A DNA stretch of 64,000 bases from Larimichthys crocea (lineage: Eukaryota > Chordata > Actinopteri > Sciaenidae), in NCBI RefSeq assembly GCF_000972845.2, contig NC_040016.1, forward strand, positions 26,110,376 through 26,174,375, given 5' to 3'. A program made the position numbers and the translations under genes. Positions 23,679 through 34,368 of this stretch are shown in pieces; the first letter of the stretch is position 1, and each line of letters starts with the position of its first letter. The notes under the pieces are model-generated. The model made no database searches. It saw nothing but the letters and a program-made list of their open reading frames with translations, and was not told the origin of the DNA.

Positions 23679-26600
23679 ATGTGGACCTTCATTGCAGCTT
23701 TCGTCCTTCTGACAGGTAAGAACATCCACCTCTTATTTGTGACTGACACTATAGAAGGTGAGAGTGAAGGGCTGAGACAAGGATTATTATATCTGCATGT
23801 AAAGATTAGACTGAGTAACCTGAAAATGCTGCCGGCAGCGGTTGTTGGTAATATGTTGATGATGTCGCTGATGTTGATCATTAATCCATTGAACCTCGTG
23901 TTGTTTGCAGCTGGACACAGAGCAGAGGAATATGTCAATACTTTGCAAGACACTTTGAGTGCTCTTTGTCCAGACAACCACACCATGTCTCAGATCTCAT
24001 GGTAAGTTACACATGAAGATGAAATCATATGTACAACTTGTACATGTTTACCTTTTAATTATTGATGATCATGCCTTTATACTGTATGTTTCTCTGGTTC
24101 TTCTGATCCTCCTGTTGAATCTTATTTGATTCATGTCAAAGCTCCCACAGTCCCACTTACAACGATCGCCAATGGAAGATTGAATGCAAGGCTTTCGAGA
24201 CAACCGAAGATTGCTCCTGGACGGGTTTCCACAACTTATATGAGACAGAACTCAACTTCAACTGCCCGGCCAATCATGTGATTACTGGTATCTTCAGTGA
24301 CTTCAGCATCCAACATGGAGGCAGAAAGTTGGTAGCTTGTTAAAATTCTGCATAAAAATACTGTATTGTAAATGAATGCATGAATGTGAATATAAAGTTA
24401 CACTTCATTTCAACTCACATGATGTTGAGTTTATTTTCAAATACATATCCATACTTGACGTGTGTGGTAAATTCAAAAAGTCATATCATGGTACTTATTG
24501 ACATGTTAAACTTTCAGTGTTTTTGTATAATGGTTTGCTTGATGTGATCTTGTTTCAGATGGAATTTCAGATGCTGCTCTGCTCCAAATTTTACCACATT
24601 TGAATGCCGGGACACCCCAATGGTGAACTACTGGGATGAAGACTTTATCTGGCACATCCCTGGAGACAACTTCCTAACAGGCGTCCATACCCACCACAAG
24701 AACAACAATGGGTGAGTGTACTGACAGTGGAAGGTCATGTGGTCATATTCATACTTCCGACAGTTATTCATCTTAAGTCATTTATATTGTGTACCACTGC
24801 TGCCAGTCAAGCAGGACTTTAATTGATGAAGTCAGTAAATACTGACATTGTTTTTAATTGACAGAGATCATCGCTGGAGTTTCAGTTACTGCAGAGGAAC
24901 AACAGAAGGTCAGTTTCATTGGACCTGTGGCTGACAATAGTTAATATTGGCTAAAGATTAACATTTATTTTCTTGCACACCTTTTATTTCACTGAACCTT
25001 TTTCTATCTCTTTTTTTAGACTTTCAGACAGTCAATTCACAAATCCTTGCTGCAAACAAACCAATAGAAAGCAAGTTAACTGAGGGAGATGTTGCCGTCT
25101 CAAAGACAAGGAATGCAAGAATTTGTGATAACTGCAAATGGCCAAAGTCAAGTCAGATAGTCCAAGTGCCATATGCCATAAGTGAGTCCTTCTCCAGCTC
25201 CGACAGGAGCAAGATTGACGCAGCTATCAGTGTCTTCCACCTGAGCACCTGCATCCGGTTTGTTCCACATACAGGTCAGACCAACTACATCAGCATCGTG
25301 AAAGGTGAAGGATGTTGGTCGAATGTTGGACAAATCGGAGGGTCTCAACAGTTATCACTAGGTAAAGGATGCATTTATAACGGCATCATTCAGCATGAAC
25401 TCATTCACTCACTCGGCTTCTGGCATGAGCAAAGTAGAACTGACAGGGACATTTACGTCAAGATTAACTATGAAAATATCCTGGATGTACACGTAAATAA
25501 CTTCTACCCACATGAGACAAACAACCTCAACGTACCATATGACTACAGCTCTGTGATGCATTATGGTCCAAAGGACTTCTCCAAGAATGGACAGGATACC
25601 ATCACTGCCCTCGATGCATCAGCAGTGATCGGCCAGAGGGCAGGCATGTCCGACACTGACATCCTGATGCTCAACAGGCTTTATGGCTGCAGTGAGTATA
25701 TGAATAAAGTACATTAATACATGAACAATGTATCAAATGTACATAGTCTTACTAAGTCTTACACGTAGCGGCTAACTGTATCTTTTCAATTTTGTGAGAT
25801 CTTTTCTGGTTTCTGGTGTCTGTAACTCAGCCTGTGAACTCATCGTTTTTATTACAGAGGATTACCTTCATAAAAACGGCAACTGGGACAATGAGTTTAA
25901 TGGCACTTTGAGTCGCCAGTGTCCTTCTGGCCAGGCTGTTTCCAGCATCACAAGGTGAGCATTCATTAACTCTTCATAATAAACTATACCTTTAGATTTT
26001 TTACCTCTACGTTCTTCTGTAGATCAGGGTTTGTTTCAGAAGTAATTTATCTTTGTTCTATGCAACTAAAGGCCATAAACGTCATTATCATATCCTTAAA
26101 TATATAAAAGGTGCCTAACATGAATATTTGTTCCCACATCAGTGAGTACAATGGTGAGACAAAGGATCGACTCTGGAGAGTTTCATGCAAGGCTTTCACT
26201 AAAACCAAGATGTGCCGCTGGTCAGATTATGTGAATGGCTTTTCACAAGCCATCAACTTCTCATGTGGAGAAAACAAAGTGATTGCAGGGGCCCACAGCG
26301 AACACAGCAGCATCCAGGAGGACAGGAGGTGAGTGCTTTGTTACCTGTATGATTTAAAAAGTCGACCAACTCAAAGATCAGACAGATGAAATGATAAATC
26401 TCAAAGTCAGAAATCCACTTGTGTTCTTCCTGTTGTGTAAATGAACATCTTGCTCTGTCATTTCAGATGGAAGTTTTACTGCTGTGGTGCCACTAACTTC
26501 ATCACATTCAACTGCAAAACAACTCCAGTGATCAACTTCTGGCAGGAATACTTCAGCTGGCCAGTCCCCAGCAGCAACTTCCTAACAGGAGTGAAGAGCT

Positions 26601-26811
26601 CCTTTGACAGCAACAGTCAGTGAGTACATTTGTGTCAGTTTATCACAGGCATGCATCCATATCACACAAGGATTTTTAGAAGACAACATTTTACTAATTC
26701 TTCTGGATAAAATGGAATCAGCAGTTTGTCAATATGTTTCAAATGTTTCTGTGTCTCGGTAACAGCGACCGTCGATGGAGTTTCTCATACTGCCAGGGGA
26801 AAACTCAGTGA
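23679..26811 (+). CDS. Secreted astacin metalloprotease flanked by two dermatopontin-like domains
   Basis: Ten coding exons: 23679-23715, 23911-24001, 24142-24327, 24559-24711, 24865-24908, 25020-25691, 25858-25954, 26143-26328, 26467-26619, 26766-26811; total 1665 bases, 554 residues. All introns are GT-AG; phases are 1,2,2,2,1,1,2,2,2. The ATG has a good context (A at -3) and opens a signal peptide (residues 1-13). Domains: dermatopontin-like 18-170, astacin propeptide about 171-204 (TEGD, whose Asp194 should cap the zinc), catalytic 205-394, dermatopontin-like 395-554. Zinc ligands His296, His300 and His306, base Glu297, Met350 and Tyr352 are all present. The catalytic part has six cysteines (206, 209, 248, 269, 288, 394), the c6ast pattern of fish hatching enzymes, nephrosin and patristacin. 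It should be an active secreted endopeptidase; dermatopontin domains are known to bind matrix or carbohydrate, so substrate targeting is my inference. N-glycosylation sites: 35, 115, 409, 465. The exon model is by eye. Confidence 0.88.
23911..24908 (+). other. First dermatopontin module (exons 2-5)
   Basis: Four exons of 91, 186, 153 and 44 coding bases, entered and left in phase 1. They encode the family's DRxW signature as DRQW (51-54), a Cys-Cys pair (110-111), the NFLTGV segment (142-147) and a terminal HRWSFSYC (158-165). The start differs from the second module: the expected Trp-Asn rich opening is replaced by a helix-like EEYVNTLQDTLSAL, and an additional Cys43 is created across the exon 2/3 junction. 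The acceptor of exon 3 was chosen at 24141 because it gives the same spacing to DRxW as in the second module. Confidence 0.8.
25020..25691 (+). other. Single-exon astacin propeptide and catalytic domain (exon 6)
   Basis: One 672-base exon (224 codons, phase 1 on both sides) holds the whole protease: propeptide, RNAR before the mature N terminus, ICDNC, zinc helix HELIHSLGFWHE at 296-307, Met-turn SVMHYG at 348-353, and C-terminal LYGC. Ancestral fish astacin genes have several introns within this region, whereas high choriolytic enzyme genes of many euteleosts are intronless. The exon therefore looks like an intron-free hatching-enzyme sequence captured between dermatopontin exons (inference). 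Confidence 0.85.
25858..26811 (+). other. Second dermatopontin module (exons 7-10) and stop
   Basis: Coding pieces of 97, 186, 153 and 46 bases, with phases equal to those of the first module. The opening NGNWDNEFNGTLSRQC (401-416) is closer to canonical dermatopontin than the first module's. DRLW is at 435-438, the Cys-Cys pair follows the exon 8/9 border, and DRRWSFSYC is at 541-549. The protein ends five residues later. The two middle exons of each module are the same length to the base, which shows that one module is a duplicate of the other. Confidence 0.85.
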
Positions 26812-27220
26812 AGCTTCCATGAATGAGAAGGTTTCTGAAAAGCTTTTCTGATGAGTCCCAATAATGCACCAAACTGACTGCTGCAGAATCTGGTCTGCAA
26901 ACAAAACCCTCAATTTGTTCATTGTGTGTTGATGCAAAGGCTCAATGACTTCCTGAAAGTCGTCCCCTGTTGTCACAGTGTCTAAGATTGATGGACTCTG
27001 TATGTTCAGCAGCTTGCAGGGTAGATGTGTCACTGTTTGTGTTTTATGTTTGTCATGTTCAGTATTTGCATAATTATGTTGTGTAATGAATTGTTGATCT
27101 GGATCAGATCATTGGGTCGTCCTGATGAAACATGGTTTTGTGATGAAAGATTTTATACGTGATCCTGACTTGACTTGAAAAACTTGAAAACGAAATGTGT
27201 ATATGTATGTATGTAAATGC
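26812..27220 (+). other. Probable 3' untranslated region of the protease gene
   Basis: Similar along most of its length to the relic at 22466-22790, which supports its being transcribed sequence. No canonical AATAAA is visible. The position of the relic's ATTAAA reads aatgaatt here (about 27082), so the true cleavage site is uncertain. Confidence 0.55.
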
Positions 27221-27711
27221 TTTTTGTAATCAAGTAAGAACGTGAAAACATTCCACTTTGAAAAGCAAAGTTCACCTGTTGATAAAATCAAACTGGTCTG
27301 TTTGAACATTTGATGAGTTGTCTTTGTGTGCCAGCCTCTTTGACAATTATAGTCTGCAGGTAAAAATAGAATCCCAAACAAAGAGATGATGAAAGATGAC
27401 ACGTGAATGTCAGCAACAGTTTTAAAAATAGCTTTCAAAGGAAGACATTGCCAGTCATTCAGGAGTCAGTCTGATGGAGTCATTAAGTCAATTATTGTTA
27501 TTTGTCCAAGAAATTCCCATGATGTCATAAGTCGGTCAGACTCACACTCAGCATGCCTTTTATGGATACACAAGAGGAACTCCTGCAACACGCCTTCCTC
27601 TTTAAACACTAACACAGAAAAGAGGCTGGATGTCTGATGAGTCCGATGACAGGGAGGAAGTCCAGCACCTGACAACCTGCTCATCAACCCTGTTCGATGT
27701 TTGCCCTCCTC
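27221..27711. other. Non-coding stretch downstream of the gene
   Basis: No exon recognised. A minus-strand frame of 91 codons (27466-27741) is antisense to the LINE remnant that follows. Confidence 0.45.
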
Positions 27712-27798
27712 CCCTCTGGGAGGCGCTACAGGTCTCTCCAATCCAGAACCAGCAGGCTCAGGATCAGCTTCTTCTCATCAGCGGCACCGAGGTGTTAA
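27712..27798 (+). mobile_element. LINE ORF C-terminal remnant
   Basis: In frame: PSGRRYRSL, then SRTSRLRISFF, then a stop. This is the tail commonly seen at the C terminus of fish jockey/L2-like LINE proteins. Upstream sequence is too decayed to follow. Confidence 0.6.
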
Positions 27799-28181
27799 TA
27801 AATCATTTATTGACACAGTGAAATCATTGATATGATTCATGTAGCAGGCTGTTTCCTGTACCTGAGCTGGATGTGACAGTGTATGTAGAGCATGGACAGC
27901 ATGAGTAGAGTGACTACGAGTGACGATGTTAGAATCAATCATGTGGATTCAGAGGATCTCAGAGACACAGGGCTGGTGTTACCTGTTCATCAAAGCAAAA
28001 TACATGAGATCAAATTCATTTTTAGTCATTTACGACGTTTAGAAAGTTGGAATATATCTGTTTACAGTCACAGTTTGATGATTTATGATGTACTGTCACG
28101 CTGCCAAACTGTGGTTTCTAAAAATAGATCAATAAGACAGAAGGAGAGTCTGACTGGAGTCTGCCAGGTAAGAATGAAACA

Positions 28182-28218
<37 letters not shown>

Positions 28219-28950
28219 CATGCAAACACCTGCTGTCCCACACTGTTGCATGTGTGTGTGCAAGCTTTCCTTGCTGCTGTGGCGCTCACTCTTTCTTTGT
28301 GAGTGCAGAGGAAGAATGAGGATGACAGGGGGGATTGGGGGGTGTTGAAATACCTAATACAATGAAAAGCCACTTTCCCCTTTTGTTTGCCTGGCATGAC
28401 GGGACAAAGCGAGACACAAGTGGGGCTTAACATTCCATTTGGCTGGAGAAGAGGAAGGCAGCTGGCACGGTGGAAAGGCCACGCTGGGGCTGTGTGGACA
28501 CACCAAAAGGGGGATATTAGGTTTCTGGGGCCATGAGGAATGCATGGGAAACAGTCCGGGAGCAGAGTGGGGGTGCATAGGTGCTGAGCTGTGCAAAGGA
28601 AAGACAGACAGTTTATTCCCAACAGAACTTCAGGGAACACTAATAATGTCACAGAAGACAAACACAGTGTAACTTGTGAACTCTAAGAGTCATCTGAGGT
28701 ATGAAGGTCCAAACATGACCGTCAGAGAGCTGCCAGTCAGAGTCTGCCTTAAGTCACTCAGGTTGAGTTCAGGCCAGCCGGCAAGGCTACAAGCAAATTA
28801 CAAGTCAAGAGGCAATTCTGCAGATAACAAACATTTCCAATTAAAGTTTTTGGATTGGATTTTTTTCTCTCTTCATTAGCTTCTGTTTGAATATTTAATC
28901 AAGGTGCTCCTGGTCAAAACTTTTTCAAGTCCAGATAAGTTACGAACTGT
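27799..28950. other. Non-coding stretch with (GT)n at 28184-28215
   Basis: A GT run of 16 units interrupts it. The part 28320-28670 is unusually GC-rich and open on both strands (192 codons on the -), but includes the microsatellite and no domain. It might be a conserved non-coding element; I cannot test this. Confidence 0.4.
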
Positions 28951-29142
28951 CTGTAGCTGCTGTTAGCTCATGTTAGCTCAGTCTGTAGCTGCTGTTAGCT
29001 GCTGTTAGCTCAGTCTGTTAGCTCATGTTAGCTCAGTCTGTTAGCTCATGTTAGCTCATGTTAGCTCAGTCTACAGCTGCTGTTAGCTCATGTTAGCTCA
29101 TGTTAGCTCAAGTTAGCTCATGTTAGCTCCTGTTAGCTCTGT
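28951..29142. repeat. TTAGCTC-type minisatellite
   Basis: Irregular tandem units of tgttagctca and cagtctgttagctgc, about 190 bases. A much longer array of the same units is at 54145-54873. Confidence 0.9.
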
Positions 29143-29268
29143 TATGTATCACGGTCTCGACTTGTCTTGTTGAGTTTTGAGCGTTCAGCGTCTGTTTGTC
29201 GTCTCAAGTGGTTTCAAGACACTTTGACATGTGAGAAAAAGCTGCTGTGGCTCCGTCACAGTCACATA

Positions 29269-29296
29269 ACACACACACACACAGACACACACACAG

Positions 29297-29327
<31 letters not shown>

Positions 29328-29386
29328 CACACACACACACACAGTACACACAGTACACACACACACACAGTACACAGACACACACA
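29269..29386. repeat. Compound (CA)n with regularly spaced GTA interruptions
   Basis: CA runs are broken five times by GTA (cacagtacaca), plus GACA variants, indicating an old, duplicated microsatellite. Confidence 0.9.
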
Positions 29387-29744
29387 TGGAGGGATGTAGT
29401 ACACGCCTCTCTTGTCAAGCTCCTCCCACACTGGCAGCTCTAATCTAATTGGTCTATTCTCTCTCAGCGGCTTCTGGCTGCATGTCAGGCACACACACAA
29501 AGTGTGTAATGATGCAGGTGTCATTTAAAGTGAACCATGACCAAACATAAAGGGATCAGACCCAAAGACTGCGGCCCTGGGAAGTGAACTAAACACAGTG
29601 GTGGAGGATAAAGACGGACTCCCTGCTGAGCCCAGACCAGCATGAATACTAATGAACGAAGCATTGTAAATCTTTCTGGAAGCTTCTCTCTCTTCCTCTC
29701 TGGACTGTAGGAGGTTTACCCGACATGCCGACACTCTGTAGGCT
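29387..29744. other. Non-coding stretch, nothing recognised
   Basis: No frame, RNA gene or repeat motif identified. Confidence 0.4.
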
Positions 29745-29830
29745 CCACACCCGGGGCCCTCCACCCGGGGCCCTCCACCCCGGGCCCTCCACCCGGGGCC
29801 CTCCACCCCGGGCCCTCCACCCGGGGCTCT
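29745..29830. repeat. GC-rich 17-bp minisatellite
   Basis: Five to six units of ccctccacccggggc type. Each half-unit is nearly palindromic (cccggg). They give repeated Gly-Pro-Gly on the - strand. Confidence 0.85.
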
Positions 29831-30028
29831 ACGCCCGGCTGTCATCATGTTAAGCGTGCAGTGCAGTCAGAAACAGAAAACAGAGGAAGTCTTTGCACAA
29901 CGTCAGTGCCACTGTGTTCCTGTTACTCAGCAATAGAACGAGGAACGAGGACAGGACATTCTGTCTTCATCAGCTCAGTCCATCATGAAGACAAAAGACT
30001 AAAGACACGAGAACCTCTACATGTCAAG

Positions 30029-30126
30029 ACGTCCCCGCAGACTGTCTAAAACCTGGACGAAGTCTCTGTGACGTCCCCGCAGACTGTCTAAAACCTGGAC
30101 GTAGTCTCCGTGACGTCCCCTCAGAC
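30029..30126. repeat. 41-bp unit, two copies, inverted relative to base 1
   Basis: tgacgtccccgcagactgtc and flanks are the reverse complement of the unit at 1-84, again in two tandem copies with a third partial. Confidence 0.85.
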
Positions 30127-30185
30127 GTCTGAGAATCGGTGTCTAAAATCTGAAAACAGTTTATTTAAATGAGAAATGTTTTCTG

Positions 30186-30345
30186 TTAAGACAGACAGAA
30201 TGAGACAGACAGAATGAGACAGACAGAATGAGACAGCAGAGAGAGACAGACAGAATGAGACAGCAGAGAGAGACAGACAGAATGAGACAGACAGAATGAG
30301 ACAGCAGAGAGAGACAGACAGAATGAGACAGCAGAGAGACACAGA
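30186..30345. repeat. gacagacagaatga minisatellite
   Basis: Alternating 13- and 27-base units of gacagacagaatga and gacagcagagaga, about ten in all. Several overlapping artefactual - strand frames (Ser-Leu-Cys-rich) result. Confidence 0.85.
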
Positions 30346-32014
30346 CCGGTGACAGTAACAAAAGGACTCAGCGTCCTCACAGATCCATGAATGAGAAACC
30401 TTCACAGGTATAATTAGTCCCCTGATTGCAGAGCACTCTAGCACTCTCCCGAATGGCTCTGCCTGTAATAATCTGTTATTGTGATTCATGTGCTGATGTA
30501 TGATGAAGCGTCCTCACACTTCCTGTTTGTGCTCATCATGCAACATTATTTACATTTGCATTTACATCACCATCTTGTTTTTTGGAACCAGAAGTGACCA
30601 TATTTGGACGCGGGATCTGGGGTATTCGAGCTAAACTGGAACTAAAACCAGAAAGTCCATGCAGGACCAGAACCTGGACTCGAGAACAGACTTCATGTCC
30701 TCCTCGGTTTTGTTGTGTTTTCAGTTTTATCCATGAAGACATCAGAGTTACATAACTGCTTCAGTTTCTGTCATAAAGGCGATGATCCTAAATATAGTGC
30801 ACACATACGTATGAATCTTTCCGGATGCTGACATATGTTCAGTACATTCATTTCATGCTTCTTAAAGCTTTAGGTGTGGCAGCCCTGGATTCCTGTAGAT
30901 AACACACTGACTCTGGATCAGTACAAGCTGACCCGTCCCAGTAAGAACAGAATGTTTGGACTGTGAGTTCATGTGTGGGAGTAAACCAGATGACATAAAA
31001 CGTTCTGACTGTATTAACTCTGCAGCTCAGCAGGTTGCTCGTGTTTAGTTTCACGTCACCTCACATACTGAGCAAAGTTCGACTGTGCACACACACCTTT
31101 AATTTGACTTTGAATGAAGGTGTGTATTTACTTGTTGCATGTCTGTGTACAGTAAGAGCTGCTGTCTTACACATGTTAACATCACGTTAAACCCTGTGAG
31201 ACGATCTGTGTGTTTGCATCTTGATTTGAATACTCAGACACTGAACAGAACCCAGCCTGTGGAGCAGAGCAGCATGCAAAGCCTGTGATACAGATTCAGA
31301 GTTCCTTAATGACACACTGCTGTTCACTCACAGATAACTAGCACCCCTCATTACACGAGCCATGAGCGAGGAAGCTGAAACATGATATAACATATGTATA
31401 ACATGCAGTTATATAACACTGAGTGATGCTGCTATAGGCCGAGGCTGCCAGGGGACTTCCATGGTGAGCTCTTCTCTCCATGTGAACACATTCAGGTCCA
31501 TTAATAAATGTTACTAACTCATGTTGTTAAAACATGTATCCTTATCCTCGTCTCTCATGGGTCGAGCCTGCTGCTGCGGTCCCGATGACGTCCACTGTAA
31601 CTAACATTGATGTTATTACAACAGTTACTCACAGTCACAGAGCTCGAGTATCTCAGGGTTCTGTTCACTGTGAGTGGAAAATGCAGAATGAGCTGGAGCG
31701 GCAGGTCGGTCCAGGTCTGCAGTACTGATGGAGCTGAGCTCTTGATTTTCCATGTTCCAGCCTTCAGCTATGGACATGAGCTTTGGCTGGTGACCAAAAG
31801 AAAGAGGTCCTTCGTATGAATGAGCTAAAATGAGCTTCCTTCACTGGGTGTCTGACCGGGTCAGGAGCCTGGACAATATTTATCCTGAAGGGAATTCATA
31901 ACCTGATTTATAAAAGACTTTATTCCTAAAACATGTTGAAAAAAGGATTTTTAATGTGATATGAACAAACGCTGCTTTTAAATGATGAAGACTAAAGAAA
32001 GCTGTGTGGACATG

Positions 32015-32049
<35 letters not shown>

Positions 32050-34368
32050 TTGTCTCCAGTGTTTTGCTGGTGTTAAGCCACGACAGACTTGTTGCACCTG
32101 TTACTGCTGCGGCAGCTGTTCATGCCTGTGCCATCACTCCTCTGTCTGTCGAGGAGACAAATCCCTCCTTAGGAAAATGTGGCAATTATTCTAATACCCT
32201 GATATACGTAAATACTCTGCACAGATGTTCAGAGACAGAATGATAGAAAGAAACAAAGAACTGGATGAGGATGAAGTATTATCAAAAGTTAATACACGAC
32301 TTTGTTGAACACTGGACTCTGACTCCTCGGTTTACAGTTTACAGCAGACGATGATATGAACCACAGAGAACACAATAAAATCATTTTTAAATCAATATTC
32401 AAATTATTCATTTCTCCTGCGAGTAGCCGAATAAGAAATAAAACTTCTTCTGCTTCTTGTTTCACCACATTGACCGACTCGATGTACATGCTCGATGACA
32501 TAATACACCAAAAACTTAAAGCAGCTTTTCATAGAAACTTCATCGTAGCAGGAACTGCTACTTTGGAGATTCAGCCCCAGTTTCAGAGGCAGCATGTGAC
32601 ATTTACAGTTGAATAGTTTAAATTGAATAAATAGTGTATAGATGATCCTTTGTGCCGTTGGATTTATTGTCTTTAATGTTTAACATTTGGACATCCTGGA
32701 CATCTGATGTGCATTTGGTTCAGTTCATGCTTTATACAAGCCTACAAGTTTTGTTGATGGTTCCAGTGTTGTGTTGTATATCCCGCCAGAAAATATCTTC
32801 TCCTGTCAGGGATCACAAACTCCATGTAATGGACTTAATGACCGGCATGACCGGCATCATGGTGCATTCATAACCTCCTGTACTCGAGCCATCGTCTGCA
32901 GGAAGGAGAACTGATATATAAAAAGTTTGAAGCAGACTTTCTCTGATCCTTCACCATCTGCCTCTCCTTCTCCTGCTTCATGTCTTTTGTTCGTTGTCTC
33001 GCTGCCTGTCTCGAGAGGAAGAGTCACCGTACAGCTGACAGAAAGGCTGACACACCATCTCCAGCATCTTGACACTCCCTGTCTCTGTATTCCTGCATGT
33101 CAGCATCTCTTCTGTTGCCCCTCCGACGCCTTCCTTTCTCTAACGGCCTATAATCAAAGTCTGAGACACTGACTCCGACTTATCAGCGACATATGGAGGA
33201 CGTCTTTGTTTGGTACGAGCACAAATGCAGCAGTTATCAAGGGACATCCTGTAAACCGCCTCCACCCCCCACTGTGTCTGAAACTACAACGTGTCCATGC
33301 AAACATGAATAATATGAATATTACTGCCAGCATTCGCTGTGTTGTTCTTCTGCTTCTCTGGTTCGATGTTTTGTGTTTAATTAAAATGTCTGCTAAGTAA
33401 ACATGATATACAATATATCGGTGTAGAAATGGATATATGTGAACTTAAACAAACCTGAAGGCAAAAAAACAACTTTAATTAGAAGATATAGAAAATATGC
33501 GAAAGTGTTGCATGCAGAATGAATGTCGATAAAATAACTAAAGTAACAATGTGGCAGTCACTGTCCATGCTGAACTCACATGTGGGACATTAACTCTGAA
33601 TGCAGGCACAGTGAGTGTACACTGCATTTCATTCACTCATTCGTTTGGATGTTATGGCACTTTATACTTTTAACTGTGACGACCCACCTGTCAATCAAAG
33701 CGTCCACGCTCTTATTTCTGCATAATTTTAAGCCTTAATATAACGTGAACAGGAGGTTTGAGGAATGTGGTGTCTGTGTTTAAATATAAAACCACGTACA
33801 GCTGTAGATGATACGAGAATGTAACTGCCACATTTCAACGTTTCAGATGAATCTGATTCTCCTCTGGGGGATGACGTGAACACGTGTCGGGGTGAAGAGG
33901 CTCAGACGTGTTTAATCGAGAAAAAGTGAATGGGAACAAAGGACGGGAGAAAAGAAAAGGAAAGGAAATGAGACGGGAGAGAGGAGGTTATGAGAGAAGT
34001 GACGGGAAGCAAGAGAAATGAGATCAGGAGGAAAGTCTATTGACGTTAATCCACACACATGGAAACCACGATGATGTGTAATTTCTAAGATGTGCGGTCA
34101 TCATTTATGGAATCAGATATCTTTTCTTAAAACCATAATCATATGTCATATTCTGGAGATGCAGCTTTTCAAAGCTGTGGGAGTGAGGTGAGGAGAGGAG
34201 AGGAAATGAAAAGGCAGAGAGGGAGATGAGGCCGAGATAGCAGAGACAGAGAGAACGACAGAAGTGCAGACAAGTGGAAGTCCAGCAGAGAAAGAGAGAC
34301 ATGAACCCGGCACAATATAAAGTAAACACGGAGGATGACGTCAGCAACCACAATCTGTACATCGACTC
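30346..34368. other. 4-kb non-coding stretch
   Basis: AT-rich DNA with a short (CA)n at 32018-32046 and no frame above 92 codons. Around 31425-31500 the string gctataggccgaggctgcca resembles interspersed repeat sequence seen in many fish loci, but I cannot assign it. A purine-rich strip runs from 33900 to 34020. Confidence 0.45.

Noticed and set aside
24142..24151. Alternative exon 3 acceptor at 24150
   Set aside because: It also keeps frame but shortens the spacing to DRxW by three residues compared with module 2; the 24141 acceptor gives identical module lengths (186 bases).
28083..28661. 192-codon open frame on the - strand
   Set aside because: It runs through the (GT)n tract as Thr-His repeats, has no domain, and the + strand is open too; GC-rich composition explains it.
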